From an uncultured Chloroflexota bacterium (GTDB taxonomy: Bacteria > Chloroflexota > Dehalococcoidia > Lucifugimonadales > UBA826), in assembly GCA_913045625.1 (NCBI GenBank), contig CAJWPE010000001.1:1-64000 (forward strand): 64,000 nucleotides of DNA, in the 5' to 3' direction. The position numbers and the translations under genes were made by a program. Each line of letters opens with the position of its first letter. Within the stretch, counting starts at the first letter, position 1. Below are positions 21,771 through 31,993 of this stretch, piece after piece. Below the pieces are notes generated by a model. It was given only the letters and a program-made list of their open reading frames with translations, ran no database searches and was not told where the DNA came from.

Positions 21771-22381
21771 TATTCAGCAGAATCCTTTTCTGAAGATTCA
21801 GAATTTAAACTTTTATCTAAAGTTAAAGGAATAACTGAACCCTCAGCAGGTTTTGGCTTAGAGACTTTTTCTTTGGGTTTACCACTATTTTTTTCGGGCT
21901 GTTTAGGAGTCCAATTTACTTTATTTTGGTATTCCATCCCCATTCCCAAAAGAGTGTCTAAATTTGCTCGGTTCCCATTCCTCTGATACTTGCTCAATTC
22001 ATGTTCATGAGACATTTCTATAGCATCAAAATTACAAACATCTACACAAATGCCACAAAGAATACAACGTCCTAAATTAATTTCAAATTCATTAATTATT
22101 TTTCGTCTTCCACTAATTCCTTCTTCATACTTTGGATTATCTTTCATCTCTGCAGTCATACATTGAGTAGGACAATTCCTAACACAAACCATGCATCCAG
22201 TACAATACGGTTCCGCAATGTTTGAATCCCAAAGCAGAGAAGGAAATCCCATAAAACGTTCAGCTACCTGAATACGCTTGTCTACTTTAGGATACTCTGC
22301 AGTCACAGAAGGCCTAAATGTTGTCTTCAATGTAACAATTAATCCTCTCAAAAATCCTATATTTTTTAATTGTTGGATCAT
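21770..22381 (-). CDS. nuoI: NADH-quinone oxidoreductase subunit I with Lys/Pro-rich C-terminal extension
   Basis: Two 4Fe-4S motifs: CTGCMVCVRNCPTQC and CILCGICVDVCNFDAI. Confidence 0.95.
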   Translation of the reverse strand: MIQQLKNIGFLRGLIVTLKTTFRPSVTAEYPKVDKRIQVAERFMGFPSLLWDSNIAEPYCTGCMVCVRNCPTQCMTAEMKDNPKYEEGISGRRKIINEFEINLGRCILCGICVDVCNFDAIEMSHEHELSKYQRNGNRANLDTLLGMGMEYQNKVNWTPKQPEKNSGKPKEKVSKPKPAEGSVIPLTLDKSLNSESSEKDSAE

Positions 22382-22383
22382 AA

Positions 22384-23517
22384 TTATTCCTTGAAGTTTT
22401 GGCTGTCTCTTAATTGAGAAGAGGAAACAACACGAACAGTGTCGCCAGAATCATATTTTTTAGATCTATTTGAAATCATATAAAACAAAACCCCAGTCAA
22501 AAATATAGAAATCACGGACAAAACAAAATGTGAAAACCCATAAAAAAGTACTACTGAAGTGATCACTACATTTAAAAACGACAAAGGTACTAATAATTTC
22601 CAACCAAATGCCATCAATTGATCAATTCTTAATCGAGGATAAGTACCTCTAATCCAAAAAATTAAATAAATTACCGATACTGTTTTAAACATGAATAATA
22701 ATATTGACAGAAAGTCATGTAAGCTTCCTTCAAATGGCATTTGTGGCCAAACCCAGCCACCCAAAAACAAAATTGTAGTCAAAACTGCTACAGTAAAAGT
22801 ATTCATATATTCTGCTAAATAAAATACAGCCCAATGAGCTCCACTATATTCAACAAATGGTCCTCCCACAACTTCTGATTCAGCATGATGGATATCAAAT
22901 GGAATTCTTCCTAATTCAGCTAATCCAGCAATAAAAAATATTACGAAAGCCAATGGTTGTTTCAAAATAAATGCAAAAGTTTGTTGTTGATTAACTATCT
23001 CAGTTAAGTTAAGCGATTGTGCCAACATGGCAATTGTTAAAATCGACATAATAAATGGAATTTCATAACTCACAAGTTGACCTGCAGCTCTCAGTCCTCC
23101 CATCACAGCCCATTTATTTGCTGACCCCCATCCTGCCATTACCAATCCCATAACTGTTAATACCGAAATAGCTGTAATGTAAAACAAACCTAAATCTGAA
23201 TCATCAAGAACAATACCGTCAGTAATTGGAATGGCTACCCACATTAATAATGCAGGTACCAATACAGCTATAGGAGCAATCCAATACACAGCTCTGTCTG
23301 ACCAAGAAGGTAATAAATCTTCTTTGATAACTAATTTAATGCCATCAGCTAAGGGTTGTAATATGCCCCTAAAACCAACATATTTCGGACCCATTCTTTG
23401 TTGAATCCATGCTAAAACTTTTCTTTCCATCAAAGTCAGATAAGCAGCAATTCCGGCTAAAATTGTAAAAATCATTCCTGCATATACAAAATATTTTAAT
23501 ATTTCCTGAAAATTCAC
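22384..23517 (-). CDS. nuoH: NADH-quinone oxidoreductase subunit H
   Basis: ERKVLAWIQQRMGPKYVGFRGILQPLADGIKL. Confidence 0.97.
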   Translation of the reverse strand: MNFQEILKYFVYAGMIFTILAGIAAYLTLMERKVLAWIQQRMGPKYVGFRGILQPLADGIKLVIKEDLLPSWSDRAVYWIAPIAVLVPALLMWVAIPITDGIVLDDSDLGLFYITAISVLTVMGLVMAGWGSANKWAVMGGLRAAGQLVSYEIPFIMSILTIAMLAQSLNLTEIVNQQQTFAFILKQPLAFVIFFIAGLAELGRIPFDIHHAESEVVGGPFVEYSGAHWAVFYLAEYMNTFTVAVLTTILFLGGWVWPQMPFEGSLHDFLSILLFMFKTVSVIYLIFWIRGTYPRLRIDQLMAFGWKLLVPLSFLNVVITSVVLFYGFSHFVLSVISIFLTGVLFYMISNRSKKYDSGDTVRVVSSSQLRDSQNFKE

Positions 23518-24635
23518 CTATCCACCTCACCCATGATGATGTCTATAGATCCCAAAACTAATACAGCATCAGCTAAATAAGTATCACGAAGCATCAATTC
23601 CAAAGCTTGTAAATTAACAAAAGAAGGGGGACGAACTTTTACCCTATAAGGCTTATCTGATCCATCACTAACAACGAACACCCCTAAATCACCGCGGGGG
23701 GATTCTGTTCGAACAAAAACTTCCCCTTTGGGAGGCCTAACCATTCCTCTAATTGGAGTAATAATTTCACCGTCAGGAAGATCGGCTAAAGCCTGTTCTA
23801 TAATTTTAATAGACTCTCTCATTTCTTGAACCCTAACAAAATATCTATCCCAACAATCACCTTTGCTTCCAATAGGAATACCAAAATCAAACCGATCATA
23901 TATTGAATATGAATCTGTAACTCTAATATCTTCTAAAACGCCTGAAGCTCGAAGAGAAGGCCCTGAAAGCCCTAAATCAATAGCCTCATCCGCAGTAATT
24001 ATTCCAATATCTTTAGTTCGCACTAAAAACATTTCATTATTTGAAAGTAGCTCGTCACATTCATCTACGCTTTTTTTCAACTCGTCAATTAATTTATGAA
24101 CTTTATCTTTAAAATCTTTCTCAACATCTTCTTTAATTCCACCTATTCGAATATAGTTATGCATTAATCTAGCACCAGTAACGCTTTCAAACAGCTCTTG
24201 AATTCTTTCTCTTTCTCGGAATCCATAAAGCATTGGCGTAGTAGCACCGGCATCTAAACCATAAACGCCATAAAACAACATATGACTAGCAATTCGATTT
24301 AATTCACACAAAATCACTCTAATATACTGAGCTCTTTCAGGAATTTCTAAATCCATTAATTTTTCTACGGCTAAAGAAAAGGCAAGTTCATTATTCAAAT
24401 TTGCAACATAATCTAATCTATCAAAAAGAGTAATTATCTGGTTGTATGATTCACTCTCACAAATTTTTTCTGATCCTCTATGAAGATATCCTATGTGGGG
24501 TTCAACTTTCTGGATCTTTTCACCATCGACCCAAATGACTAACCTAAATACTCCATGAGTACTGGGGTGTTGAGGGCCCATATTAATCATTAAATCTATG
24601 GCATCTTCATTTATTTGTGATTGAGATACTTGCAT
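23514..24635 (-). CDS. nuoD: NADH-quinone oxidoreductase subunit D
   Basis: NMGPQHPSTHGVFRL, HIGYLHRGSEK. Confidence 0.97.
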   Translation of the reverse strand: MQVSQSQINEDAIDLMINMGPQHPSTHGVFRLVIWVDGEKIQKVEPHIGYLHRGSEKICESESYNQIITLFDRLDYVANLNNELAFSLAVEKLMDLEIPERAQYIRVILCELNRIASHMLFYGVYGLDAGATTPMLYGFRERERIQELFESVTGARLMHNYIRIGGIKEDVEKDFKDKVHKLIDELKKSVDECDELLSNNEMFLVRTKDIGIITADEAIDLGLSGPSLRASGVLEDIRVTDSYSIYDRFDFGIPIGSKGDCWDRYFVRVQEMRESIKIIEQALADLPDGEIITPIRGMVRPPKGEVFVRTESPRGDLGVFVVSDGSDKPYRVKVRPPSFVNLQALELMLRDTYLADAVLVLGSIDIIMGEVDR

Positions 24636-24638
24636 TGT

Positions 24639-25253
24639 TTACCACTCTTGATAATCATGAAACGGAAAACTTTTTCTTCCCGGAAACCCTTCAAATTCTT
24701 CAAATAAAAGTAATGGAGATAAATTTGGATGACCTTCAAAAATTACACCAAATAAATCATGACTTTCTCTTTCAAACCAATTTGCAGTAGTCCAAATTTC
24801 TGAAATTGTGGGAATAGATAAATCATTAATAGACAGGTTACATTTAACAGCAATTTTTTGTCTGAATTTCAATGAGACTAAATGATAGTTCAGTTCAAAA
24901 GTTTCAGAAATGGCTTCATAATCAACTACTGTTACCAATGATAAATAATTAAATTGAAGATTTTCATCATTTTTCAAATAATTACAAATCTCTATCAAAT
25001 TTTTTTTATCCACAGTTATCGTCACAATATCTGCTTCAGCACCTATAGATGGTGATATGTTCTCTGGACAATTCGTGTCAAGAAAAGAAGAAAGTTGTAA
25101 GCTTTTTTCATCTAAGTTAACAGGAACAGTTGGAACTTCTCTTTCTTTACGAACTGGTTTCTTGGGTTCGGGTTTTTTAGCCTCAGATGTTTCATCTGAT
25201 ACCTCTGCACCAGTAGATTCTACTAATTCTTCACTATCGGGGTTTTCTGGCAT
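24639..25253 (-). CDS. nuoC: NADH-quinone oxidoreductase subunit C with charged N-terminal extension
   Basis: ESHDLFGVIFEGHPNLSPLLLFEEFEGFPGRKSFP. Confidence 0.93.
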   Translation of the reverse strand: MPENPDSEELVESTGAEVSDETSEAKKPEPKKPVRKEREVPTVPVNLDEKSLQLSSFLDTNCPENISPSIGAEADIVTITVDKKNLIEICNYLKNDENLQFNYLSLVTVVDYEAISETFELNYHLVSLKFRQKIAVKCNLSINDLSIPTISEIWTTANWFERESHDLFGVIFEGHPNLSPLLLFEEFEGFPGRKSFPFHDYQEW

Positions 25254-25272
25254 CTAAATACACCTAATTTAA

Positions 25273-25839
25273 CTAAACATCTCTATTACGAGCATCTAAT
25301 TTAATTTTTTCTTGTAGTTGTAATATTCCGTACTGCAAAGCTTCTGGACGAGGTGGACATCCTGGCACATAAACATCTACAGGAATTAAATGATCTACTC
25401 CCATCACAACTGAGTATGACTTGTAATAGGGCCCACCATTAGTAGCACAACTGCCCATAGCTATTACCCATTTAGGATCAGGCATTTGTTCATATAAAAG
25501 TTTAATAGGGTCAGCCATCTTTTTAACAACAGTCCCCGCAACAATCATTACATCAGCCTGTCTTGGAGAAGGCCAAGTAACAATTCCAAATCTATCCAAA
25601 TCATGATGAGAAGCATGAGTGCTAATCATTTCTATAGCACAACAAGCTAAACCAAAAGAAAGTGTCCACAAGGAAGATTTTCTAGCTAAAGAAAATAATT
25701 CATCTGATTTTGCAGTCAACGCATTAGGTAAAACTTTATTAAAAACACTCTCTGCAGGATTGTTACCTTCACCATATTTATATCCCTGACCTAGAATTTT
25801 TTCTTGAGGAATAAATTGAGAATTTTCATTTATTTCCAT
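25273..25839 (-). CDS. nuoB: NADH-quinone oxidoreductase subunit B
   Basis: [29 protein letters not shown]; start at ATG 25839 preceded by AAGGTG rather than the listed 25860. Confidence 0.96.
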   Translation of the reverse strand: MEINENSQFIPQEKILGQGYKYGEGNNPAESVFNKVLPNALTAKSDELFSLARKSSLWTLSFGLACCAIEMISTHASHHDLDRFGIVTWPSPRQADVMIVAGTVVKKMADPIKLLYEQMPDPKWVIAMGSCATNGGPYYKSYSVVMGVDHLIPVDVYVPGCPPRPEALQYGILQLQEKIKLDARNRDV

Positions 25840-26210
25840 TGCAACACACCTTTTTTCCAACCATAGATAATTCCAAAAAATAATATAGCCATAAATATAA
25901 GCATTTCATAAAAAACTGCAGCACTCACATAATCTTGTAGAAATACCATTGCCCAAGGAAAAAGAAAAACAGCTTCTATATCAAAAATTATAAAAAGAAT
26001 TGCAAAAATATAATATCTAATCTGAATTTGAGACCAATTATAGGGAGATGCTGGAATACCACATTCATATGGGGTATCTTTGAGCTCAGATGGCCTTCTA
26101 GGTGAAATTATCCTCGATGCTAAAAACATTCCTAGCGCAGCCAATACACCTACTACAGCAACTACTATTACGGCTATCCAATTTACATCATACATTTCAG
26201 AGAAATACAC
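25830..26210 (-). CDS. nuoA: NADH-quinone oxidoreductase subunit A
   Basis: [20 protein letters not shown]. Confidence 0.96.
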   Translation of the reverse strand: MYFSEMYDVNWIAVIVVAVVGVLAALGMFLASRIISPRRPSELKDTPYECGIPASPYNWSQIQIRYYIFAILFIIFDIEAVFLFPWAMVFLQDYVSAAVFYEMLIFMAILFFGIIYGWKKGVLQWK

Positions 26211-26357
26211 CTCATATTAATATCTCAAAATCTAGGAATGAGTTTAACATATAAGAAGATTTCTAATAAGCAGATTTATGCATACAAATACTGCACAACA
26301 TTTTTCTTAAAAATTGTATAAACTAGTCAAAAATTCAAAGGTCAAAAAAGGTCAAAA

Positions 26358-28070
26358 ATGTCAAACGTTCAAACCAATCTAACATTTCAAAAATCTGAAC
26401 CTCAATCCACAAAAGGAATGGTTGCAACTAAGGACAGATTAGCCACTAAAGCAGGTATAGATATGTTAGAAGCAGGAGGTAACGCTATAGATGCTGCAGT
26501 TGCTGCATGTCTAGCAATAGGCGTTGTTGAACCAGAATCAAGCGGAATTGGTGGTGGTGGATATATGGTATTTCAAATGGGGAATGAAGGCGGTGTCATA
26601 GGATTTCCTATGAAGGGACCTTTGAAAGGAAATCCTAATTTTTATGAACTCACTGGAGAAGCATCTACCGAAGGATTTGGATGGGCAGGAGTTAAAAATG
26701 ATGAAAACATACATGGATTTAAATCTATTGCAGTTCCAGGTTGCTTAGCAGGTTTATACGAAGCACATAAAAGATTTGGAAAATTACCTTTTAAAGATAC
26801 TATTTCACCGGCAATTAACTTAGCAAAAAATGGATTTCAACCAGAATGGTTTTCTTTGTATAAATTTGCAGGAATGTTACCAATGTTAAATCGGTACTCA
26901 GAATTGGGAAAAACTTTTTTACCAAATGGCAATTTAAATTTCGCTCATATGACTAACGGTGAAAATAAGTTAATTCAGTCAGATTTAGCTCAAACTTTAT
27001 TAGCGATTCAAGAAGATGGAATTGATGCATTTTATCGAGGTGATATAACAAAAAAAATAGTTACGGACATTCAACAAAACGGCGGAATTATAGATTATAA
27101 CGACTTCGATCAATACAAACCTTTCAATTGGAAAGGATTAGAGTTTCAATATAGAAACAAAACGCTTCGCGTACCTCCATATGCTTCAGCAGGCATAACG
27201 AGTGCAATGACTTTAAAAATTTTAAATCAAATTAATTTAAGTTCTTTTGATCACAATTCTACTGAAATGCTTCATTACTATATCTCCGCCGCTAAAATGG
27301 CTTACTCAGATAGGTTTAAATACGTAGCAGATCCTGAATTTTCTGATGTCCCTTGGAATGGGCTTGTTTCAGATGAATATTCAAAAATTCGAGCTTCAGA
27401 AATTAAAGAAAATGCTCCTAAAAATTATGGATTTGGAAATCCTTGGATTCAGGAAGGAAGATCTCCCCAATCTCAACTAGACCCTAGTAATCCTAGACCA
27501 GACAACGGGACAACGCATTTAGCAGTAATCGACGGAGATGGTAACGCTGTTTCAATTACAAACACTATAATGTCAGGATTTGGTTCTGGAATAATTCCTA
27601 AAGGAACTGGCGTAGTAATGAATAATGGGATGATGTGGTACGACCCAGTACCTGGCAGAGTAAATTCTATCGCACCAGGAAAATATCCCTTAAACAATAT
27701 GACACCATGCTTAGTCTTGGGTGACAATGGAGTAGAAATTGCAGTAGGGGCTTCGGGGGGAAGAAGAATCACAAATTGTGTAACATCCTTGTTGGTCAAA
27801 ATGATTGATTACAAAATGAATCCTCAAGAGGCCATAGATGCTCCCCGTATAGACTGCAGCTCAGATTTCACAGATCTGACACCTGAAATTGCTGAAAATA
27901 CAATAAATGAACTGATTCAGAAAGGCCATAATATAAACGTACTTTCAAATGAATTGTTGAGATCAGGAATAAATATGTTTGCAAGCCCAGTAGCAATTAC
28001 CAGAAACAACAACCAACTACGGGCCGGTGTTGATTCTTTCCACACAGCAAACGCTCAGGGATTATCATAA
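26358..28070 (+). CDS. ggt: Gamma-glutamyltransferase family protein
   Basis: GNAIDAAVAACLAIGVVEPESSGIGGGGYMV; nucleophile region NGTTHLAVIDGDGNAVSITNTI. Confidence 0.93.
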   Translation: MSNVQTNLTFQKSEPQSTKGMVATKDRLATKAGIDMLEAGGNAIDAAVAACLAIGVVEPESSGIGGGGYMVFQMGNEGGVIGFPMKGPLKGNPNFYELTGEASTEGFGWAGVKNDENIHGFKSIAVPGCLAGLYEAHKRFGKLPFKDTISPAINLAKNGFQPEWFSLYKFAGMLPMLNRYSELGKTFLPNGNLNFAHMTNGENKLIQSDLAQTLLAIQEDGIDAFYRGDITKKIVTDIQQNGGIIDYNDFDQYKPFNWKGLEFQYRNKTLRVPPYASAGITSAMTLKILNQINLSSFDHNSTEMLHYYISAAKMAYSDRFKYVADPEFSDVPWNGLVSDEYSKIRASEIKENAPKNYGFGNPWIQEGRSPQSQLDPSNPRPDNGTTHLAVIDGDGNAVSITNTIMSGFGSGIIPKGTGVVMNNGMMWYDPVPGRVNSIAPGKYPLNNMTPCLVLGDNGVEIAVGASGGRRITNCVTSLLVKMIDYKMNPQEAIDAPRIDCSSDFTDLTPEIAENTINELIQKGHNINVLSNELLRSGINMFASPVAITRNNNQLRAGVDSFHTANAQGLS

Positions 28071-28991
28071 AACTTCAAAATTAAAATTATCTAAAATTAA
28101 ATCACAACCAACATTTAATTTAATTAGGTGATCAAACTTAGAAAAATTTTGTAATTCATTAATTCGTTCCATTGTGTCTAAAGTATTAGAATCTACAACT
28201 AAAATTGGAACCTCCTCTTCGGTTGATTCGTATTTTACATATTCTATTGGGTCTAATCCCCCAGTCATAATAAAACAAGACATATCTGTAGATAATGCAG
28301 ACATTTGAACATCAGGACGATCACCCCTAACAATCACTGCTTTTTTATCTAACGTATTAAAAATCATTTCACCTGGGTCCATTCCAAACCCACCCACCAT
28401 ATAATGTTCTACTAATCGATCAGCATATTCATTACCATTGAAAAACTTTGCTCCCAAAATATCTGCTACCTGTTGAACACTAAGAGACAACAAAGTCCTA
28501 TTTTCCGGTACAGATCCTAAAACCTGAATATTTGCTTTCAAAAAAGCAGGAATAATATGTTCAGATAATTTCGATTCGCCATATTTCGTAACAAAATTTA
28601 TTACTACTCCAGCCAATTCATCCCCAAATTCCTGCAAATGTGGAATGTGATTTAAACAATTAGAAAAATCCAAAATAGAAATGATTTTCCCTTGAGTATT
28701 TTGTGCAATATTTTTTAATTCATCATGTGGAATGTGGGGGGAAACTTTGACAATCAAATTGTTAGTTTGATCTATTTCTTTAATAAATGAATTAAATTCA
28801 TTTACAGACAAAACTTTTGAAGGTAATAAATCAGAAACATCATCTTGTTGAAACAAATCATTTTGTTGACTAGGAACTAAATGAATCAAATCTATTGTTT
28901 TATTTTGATTAATCAGAATTTGAGAAAGAGAATAACTAAAAAATGTCTTGCCTGATCCGTTATCAATAGATGTTACAAACAAAACACTCAT
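28065..28991 (-). CDS. P-loop (BioD-like) plus DRTGG domain protein
   Basis: FVTSIDNGSGKTFFS P-loop; AVIVRGDRPDVQMSALSTDMSCFIMTGG (DRTGG-like). Confidence 0.8.
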   Translation of the reverse strand: MSVLFVTSIDNGSGKTFFSYSLSQILINQNKTIDLIHLVPSQQNDLFQQDDVSDLLPSKVLSVNEFNSFIKEIDQTNNLIVKVSPHIPHDELKNIAQNTQGKIISILDFSNCLNHIPHLQEFGDELAGVVINFVTKYGESKLSEHIIPAFLKANIQVLGSVPENRTLLSLSVQQVADILGAKFFNGNEYADRLVEHYMVGGFGMDPGEMIFNTLDKKAVIVRGDRPDVQMSALSTDMSCFIMTGGLDPIEYVKYESTEEEVPILVVDSNTLDTMERINELQNFSKFDHLIKLNVGCDLILDNFNFEVL

Positions 28992-29027
28992 CGGAAAACC
29001 TTATATGATAGGAGTGAACTAGACAAA

Positions 29028-29219
29028 TTAGCTTCTAGTCCTTCTTCTCCTCAATCTTCGAATACCTCGTTGCCTATCGAGACGCTCTTGTTCGCCTTTG
29101 GATCTAAAAAATCTTCTATTTCGAAGTTCACGCAAAATACCAGACCTTTGCATTTGAGTCTGAAATCTTTTTAATAAAACTTCTGGTTCTTCTCCATCTC
29201 GGAGACTAACGTATGCCAA
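29028..29219 (-). CDS. rpsU: 30S ribosomal protein S21 (TTG start)
   Basis: (M)AYVSLRDGEEPEVLLKRFQTQMQRSGILRELRNRRFF...; GGAGG SD before TTG at 29219. The listed ORF start is upstream. Confidence 0.9.
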   Translation of the reverse strand: MAYVSLRDGEEPEVLLKRFQTQMQRSGILRELRNRRFFRSKGEQERLDRQRGIRRLRRRRTRS

Positions 29220-29353
29220 ATTTTTCCTCCAAAATAAACAATTAACATTAGGGAGGTTAGAGTATAGCATATAGGAATAATGAATCATATCGTTGAAATA
29301 TCAAATTAGGTTTGTATTAATATAGTACATATAAAATTTTACAAAGGATAAAT

Positions 29354-29866
29354 ATGCCTGAACCAGATTTTCAATTCACTGAAATTTCAAAGTTTTCTCC
29401 TGAAACATTTGGTGAACCCGGTATGAGAACTTTTAGAATCAATGCTGATAGCGCTAGCAGTAATGCCTTGATATGGGTCGAAAAAGAACAATTATCTGAA
29501 TTATGTGAAAGCATGAATCAGTTAATTAATGAAGTTAAACTCGATCAAAACTCAGATACTTTTCCTCCTATTGAAAAAGAAGCACCAGGATTATCAAAAC
29601 TTGAATTCAAAACAAATAGAATAGCTTTTGGGTATGATGAAAACTCAAAAATGTTTTTAATTGACGTATACGATCCTCAAAGTATTTCCGAAGAAACCAC
29701 TCTAAGAATTTGGATTAATTCTATTCAATTAGAAGCATTTATAAATAAAGGTCTAGAAATTGTTTCTGCAGGTAGACCAAAATGTGAATTGTGTAAAAAA
29801 CCTATTAATCCTGAAGGGCATTCATGTGAATATAAAAATGGTCATTCAAAAGATCCAATCATTTAG
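29354..29866 (+). CDS. DUF3090 family protein
   Basis: RTFRINADSASSNALIWVEKEQL; C-terminal CELCKKPINPEGHSC. Confidence 0.85.
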   Translation: MPEPDFQFTEISKFSPETFGEPGMRTFRINADSASSNALIWVEKEQLSELCESMNQLINEVKLDQNSDTFPPIEKEAPGLSKLEFKTNRIAFGYDENSKMFLIDVYDPQSISEETTLRIWINSIQLEAFINKGLEIVSAGRPKCELCKKPINPEGHSCEYKNGHSKDPII

Positions 29867-29877
29867 ATTTTCGTAAA

Positions 29878-30657
29878 ATGAATTCAAATCATATAAATGA
29901 ATATTCTGATCCTAAAAAATTATTTCCCACTCCTCCTAAAAAAATTATTGATTTAGAAGAAAGTGAATTAATCTCCCATATTATGAGTGGCAATTTTATC
30001 GGTGGACATACTATGCCATGGGGATCAAATTACACATTTATGATGTGGATAGATATTGATGAATCAGGGTGTATAGGCGTGATTTATAAACCTAGGGATG
30101 GAGAAAAACCTTTATATGATTTTGAACACAGGACTTTATATAAAAGAGAAAGAGCCTCATACATTTTGAGTAAAATATTGGGATGGCCAAATATACCATT
30201 AACTATAATCAGAAATGGACCATATGGATTAGGTTCTGTTCAAAGTTATATAGAATGTGACCCTAGAATTACTTTTTTTGAAATTAGAGAAGAACACTTA
30301 GACGATCTTTTTCCTATAGCAATTTTTGATTTAATTACAAATAATGCGGATAGAAAAGCAGGTCATTGTATTTTTGACAACCAAAATATCATTTGGTCTA
30401 TAGATCATGGCCTAACTTTTAATTCTGATTTTAAACTAAGAACTGTGATGTTTGAATTTTGTGGCAAAAAAATTCCTGACAAATTTATTGCTGATATATC
30501 AGACGCTTTGCCAAAATTAAAAAAAAACAAAGAAATGAAAAAACTCCTTTCTTCAGAAGAATTTGAATCGCTCGTAATAAGGATGGAGGATGCAATTGTT
30601 AATCCAATTATGCCTATTTTAAACCCCAATAGAGATATTCCTTGGCCTTTGGTTTAA
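29878..30657 (+). CDS. SCO1664 family protein (PI3/4-kinase-like fold)
   Basis: YKPRDGEKPLYDF, DLITNNADRKAGHCIF and IIWSIDHGLTFN kinase-like motifs; follows DUF3090. Confidence 0.87.
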   Translation: MNSNHINEYSDPKKLFPTPPKKIIDLEESELISHIMSGNFIGGHTMPWGSNYTFMMWIDIDESGCIGVIYKPRDGEKPLYDFEHRTLYKRERASYILSKILGWPNIPLTIIRNGPYGLGSVQSYIECDPRITFFEIREEHLDDLFPIAIFDLITNNADRKAGHCIFDNQNIIWSIDHGLTFNSDFKLRTVMFEFCGKKIPDKFIADISDALPKLKKNKEMKKLLSSEEFESLVIRMEDAIVNPIMPILNPNRDIPWPLV

Positions 30658-30674
30658 ATATTCGATTTTCCATG

Positions 30675-30704
30675 TTGCTGAGATCAAGAGATTGGCACTA
30701 GAAT
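30675..30704 (+). promoter_or_regulatory. Candidate sigma70-type promoter for tRNA-Ser
   Basis: TTGCTG - 18 nt - TAGAAT, ending 13 nt upstream of the tRNA 5' end. Confidence 0.5.
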
Positions 30705-30717
30705 ATACAACGATTAT

Positions 30718-30807
30718 GGAGGGTTGGCAGAGTGGACGAATGCACCAGTCTTGAAAACTGGCATACCCTCACGGGTATCGTGGGTTCGAATCCCACACCC
30801 TCCGCCA
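30718..30807 (+). tRNA. tRNA-Ser(TGA), encoded CCA
   Basis: Acceptor GGAGGGT/ACCCTCC, anticodon loop CTTGAAA, type II long variable arm (TACCCTCACGGGTA), T-loop GGGTTCGAATCCC, GCCA end. Confidence 0.95.
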
Positions 30808-30825
30808 AATGAATAAGGACAAGGT

Positions 30826-31983
30826 ATGAAACTTCACGAATATCAAGCGAAGAATATATTAAAAAAATTCAACATTCCTGTTCCAAATGGAGTTACTGCA
30901 GAAACTCCAGAAGAAGCTAAAATAGCTGCATCTGATTTGGGACAAACTGTGGTGGTGAAGGCACAAGTTCACGCCGGAGGTAGAGGAAAAGGAGGAGGCG
31001 TAAAAGTTGTACATAATCCTGAAGAAGCTCAAGAAGCTGCCAAAACTATTCTAGGATCCAATCTAGTTACATTTCAAACAGGTCCAGAAGGTGTTCCTGT
31101 CCAAAAAGTTTTAATTGAACAAGGAATCGACATTCAGAAAGAATTATATCTGGGTATGGTTATAGATGGAGCTACAAAAGGAATAGTGATAATTGCTAGT
31201 GAAGCTGGAGGCGTAAATATTGAGGAAATTGCAGAAAACTCTCCGGAAAAAATTCTTACCATTCCAATTGATCCTGTTTTAGGATTCCAACCATTTCAAG
31301 GAAGAGAAATTGCATACGGATTAGGAATGGAACAAAATCAAATTCGGCCTGCCACTAACCTAATTCAAAATTTATATAACGTATTTGTAAATACAGACGC
31401 CTCACTAATTGAAATTAATCCATTAGTAATTACTTCAAATGGAGAAATCATTGCGGCTGACGCCAAACTAAATATAGACGATGATGCTGTCTTTCGACAC
31501 AAAGATATTCAAGAAATGTCAGACCCATCTCAAGAAGACCCAGGAGAGGTTGAAGCTAGAGAAAATGATATCAATTATGTGAAATTGGATGGAAATATTG
31601 GATGTATAGTAAATGGTGCAGGATTAGCTATGGCAACTATGGACGTAGCTAGCGCATCTGGTGCTTCACCTGCAAATTTTCTAGATATTGGAGGAGGAGC
31701 TGACGAAGAAAAAGTTTCTAAAGCATTAAAGCTTGTCCTGTCAGACCAGAGCGTAGACCTAGTTCTAGTGAACTTATTCGGTGGAATTCTTCGATGTGAT
31801 ATAGCAGCTAGGGGATTCATTTTAGCTTCTCAAGAGGTTCCTGAAAAAATGAAACCTATGATTGTTCGAATGTTAGGAACTAATGCAGATGAAGGTAGAG
31901 AAATACTATCTAATTCAGATATTGATATAACTCTAGTAAATACTTTAGATGAAGCAGCTACAGCTATTAACAAAATAAAATAA
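30826..31983 (+). CDS. sucC: Succinyl-CoA synthetase (ADP-forming) beta subunit
   Basis: [30 protein letters not shown]. Confidence 0.97.
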   Translation: MKLHEYQAKNILKKFNIPVPNGVTAETPEEAKIAASDLGQTVVVKAQVHAGGRGKGGGVKVVHNPEEAQEAAKTILGSNLVTFQTGPEGVPVQKVLIEQGIDIQKELYLGMVIDGATKGIVIIASEAGGVNIEEIAENSPEKILTIPIDPVLGFQPFQGREIAYGLGMEQNQIRPATNLIQNLYNVFVNTDASLIEINPLVITSNGEIIAADAKLNIDDDAVFRHKDIQEMSDPSQEDPGEVEARENDINYVKLDGNIGCIVNGAGLAMATMDVASASGASPANFLDIGGGADEEKVSKALKLVLSDQSVDLVLVNLFGGILRCDIAARGFILASQEVPEKMKPMIVRMLGTNADEGREILSNSDIDITLVNTLDEAATAINKIK

Positions 31984-31993
31984 TGGATGTGAA

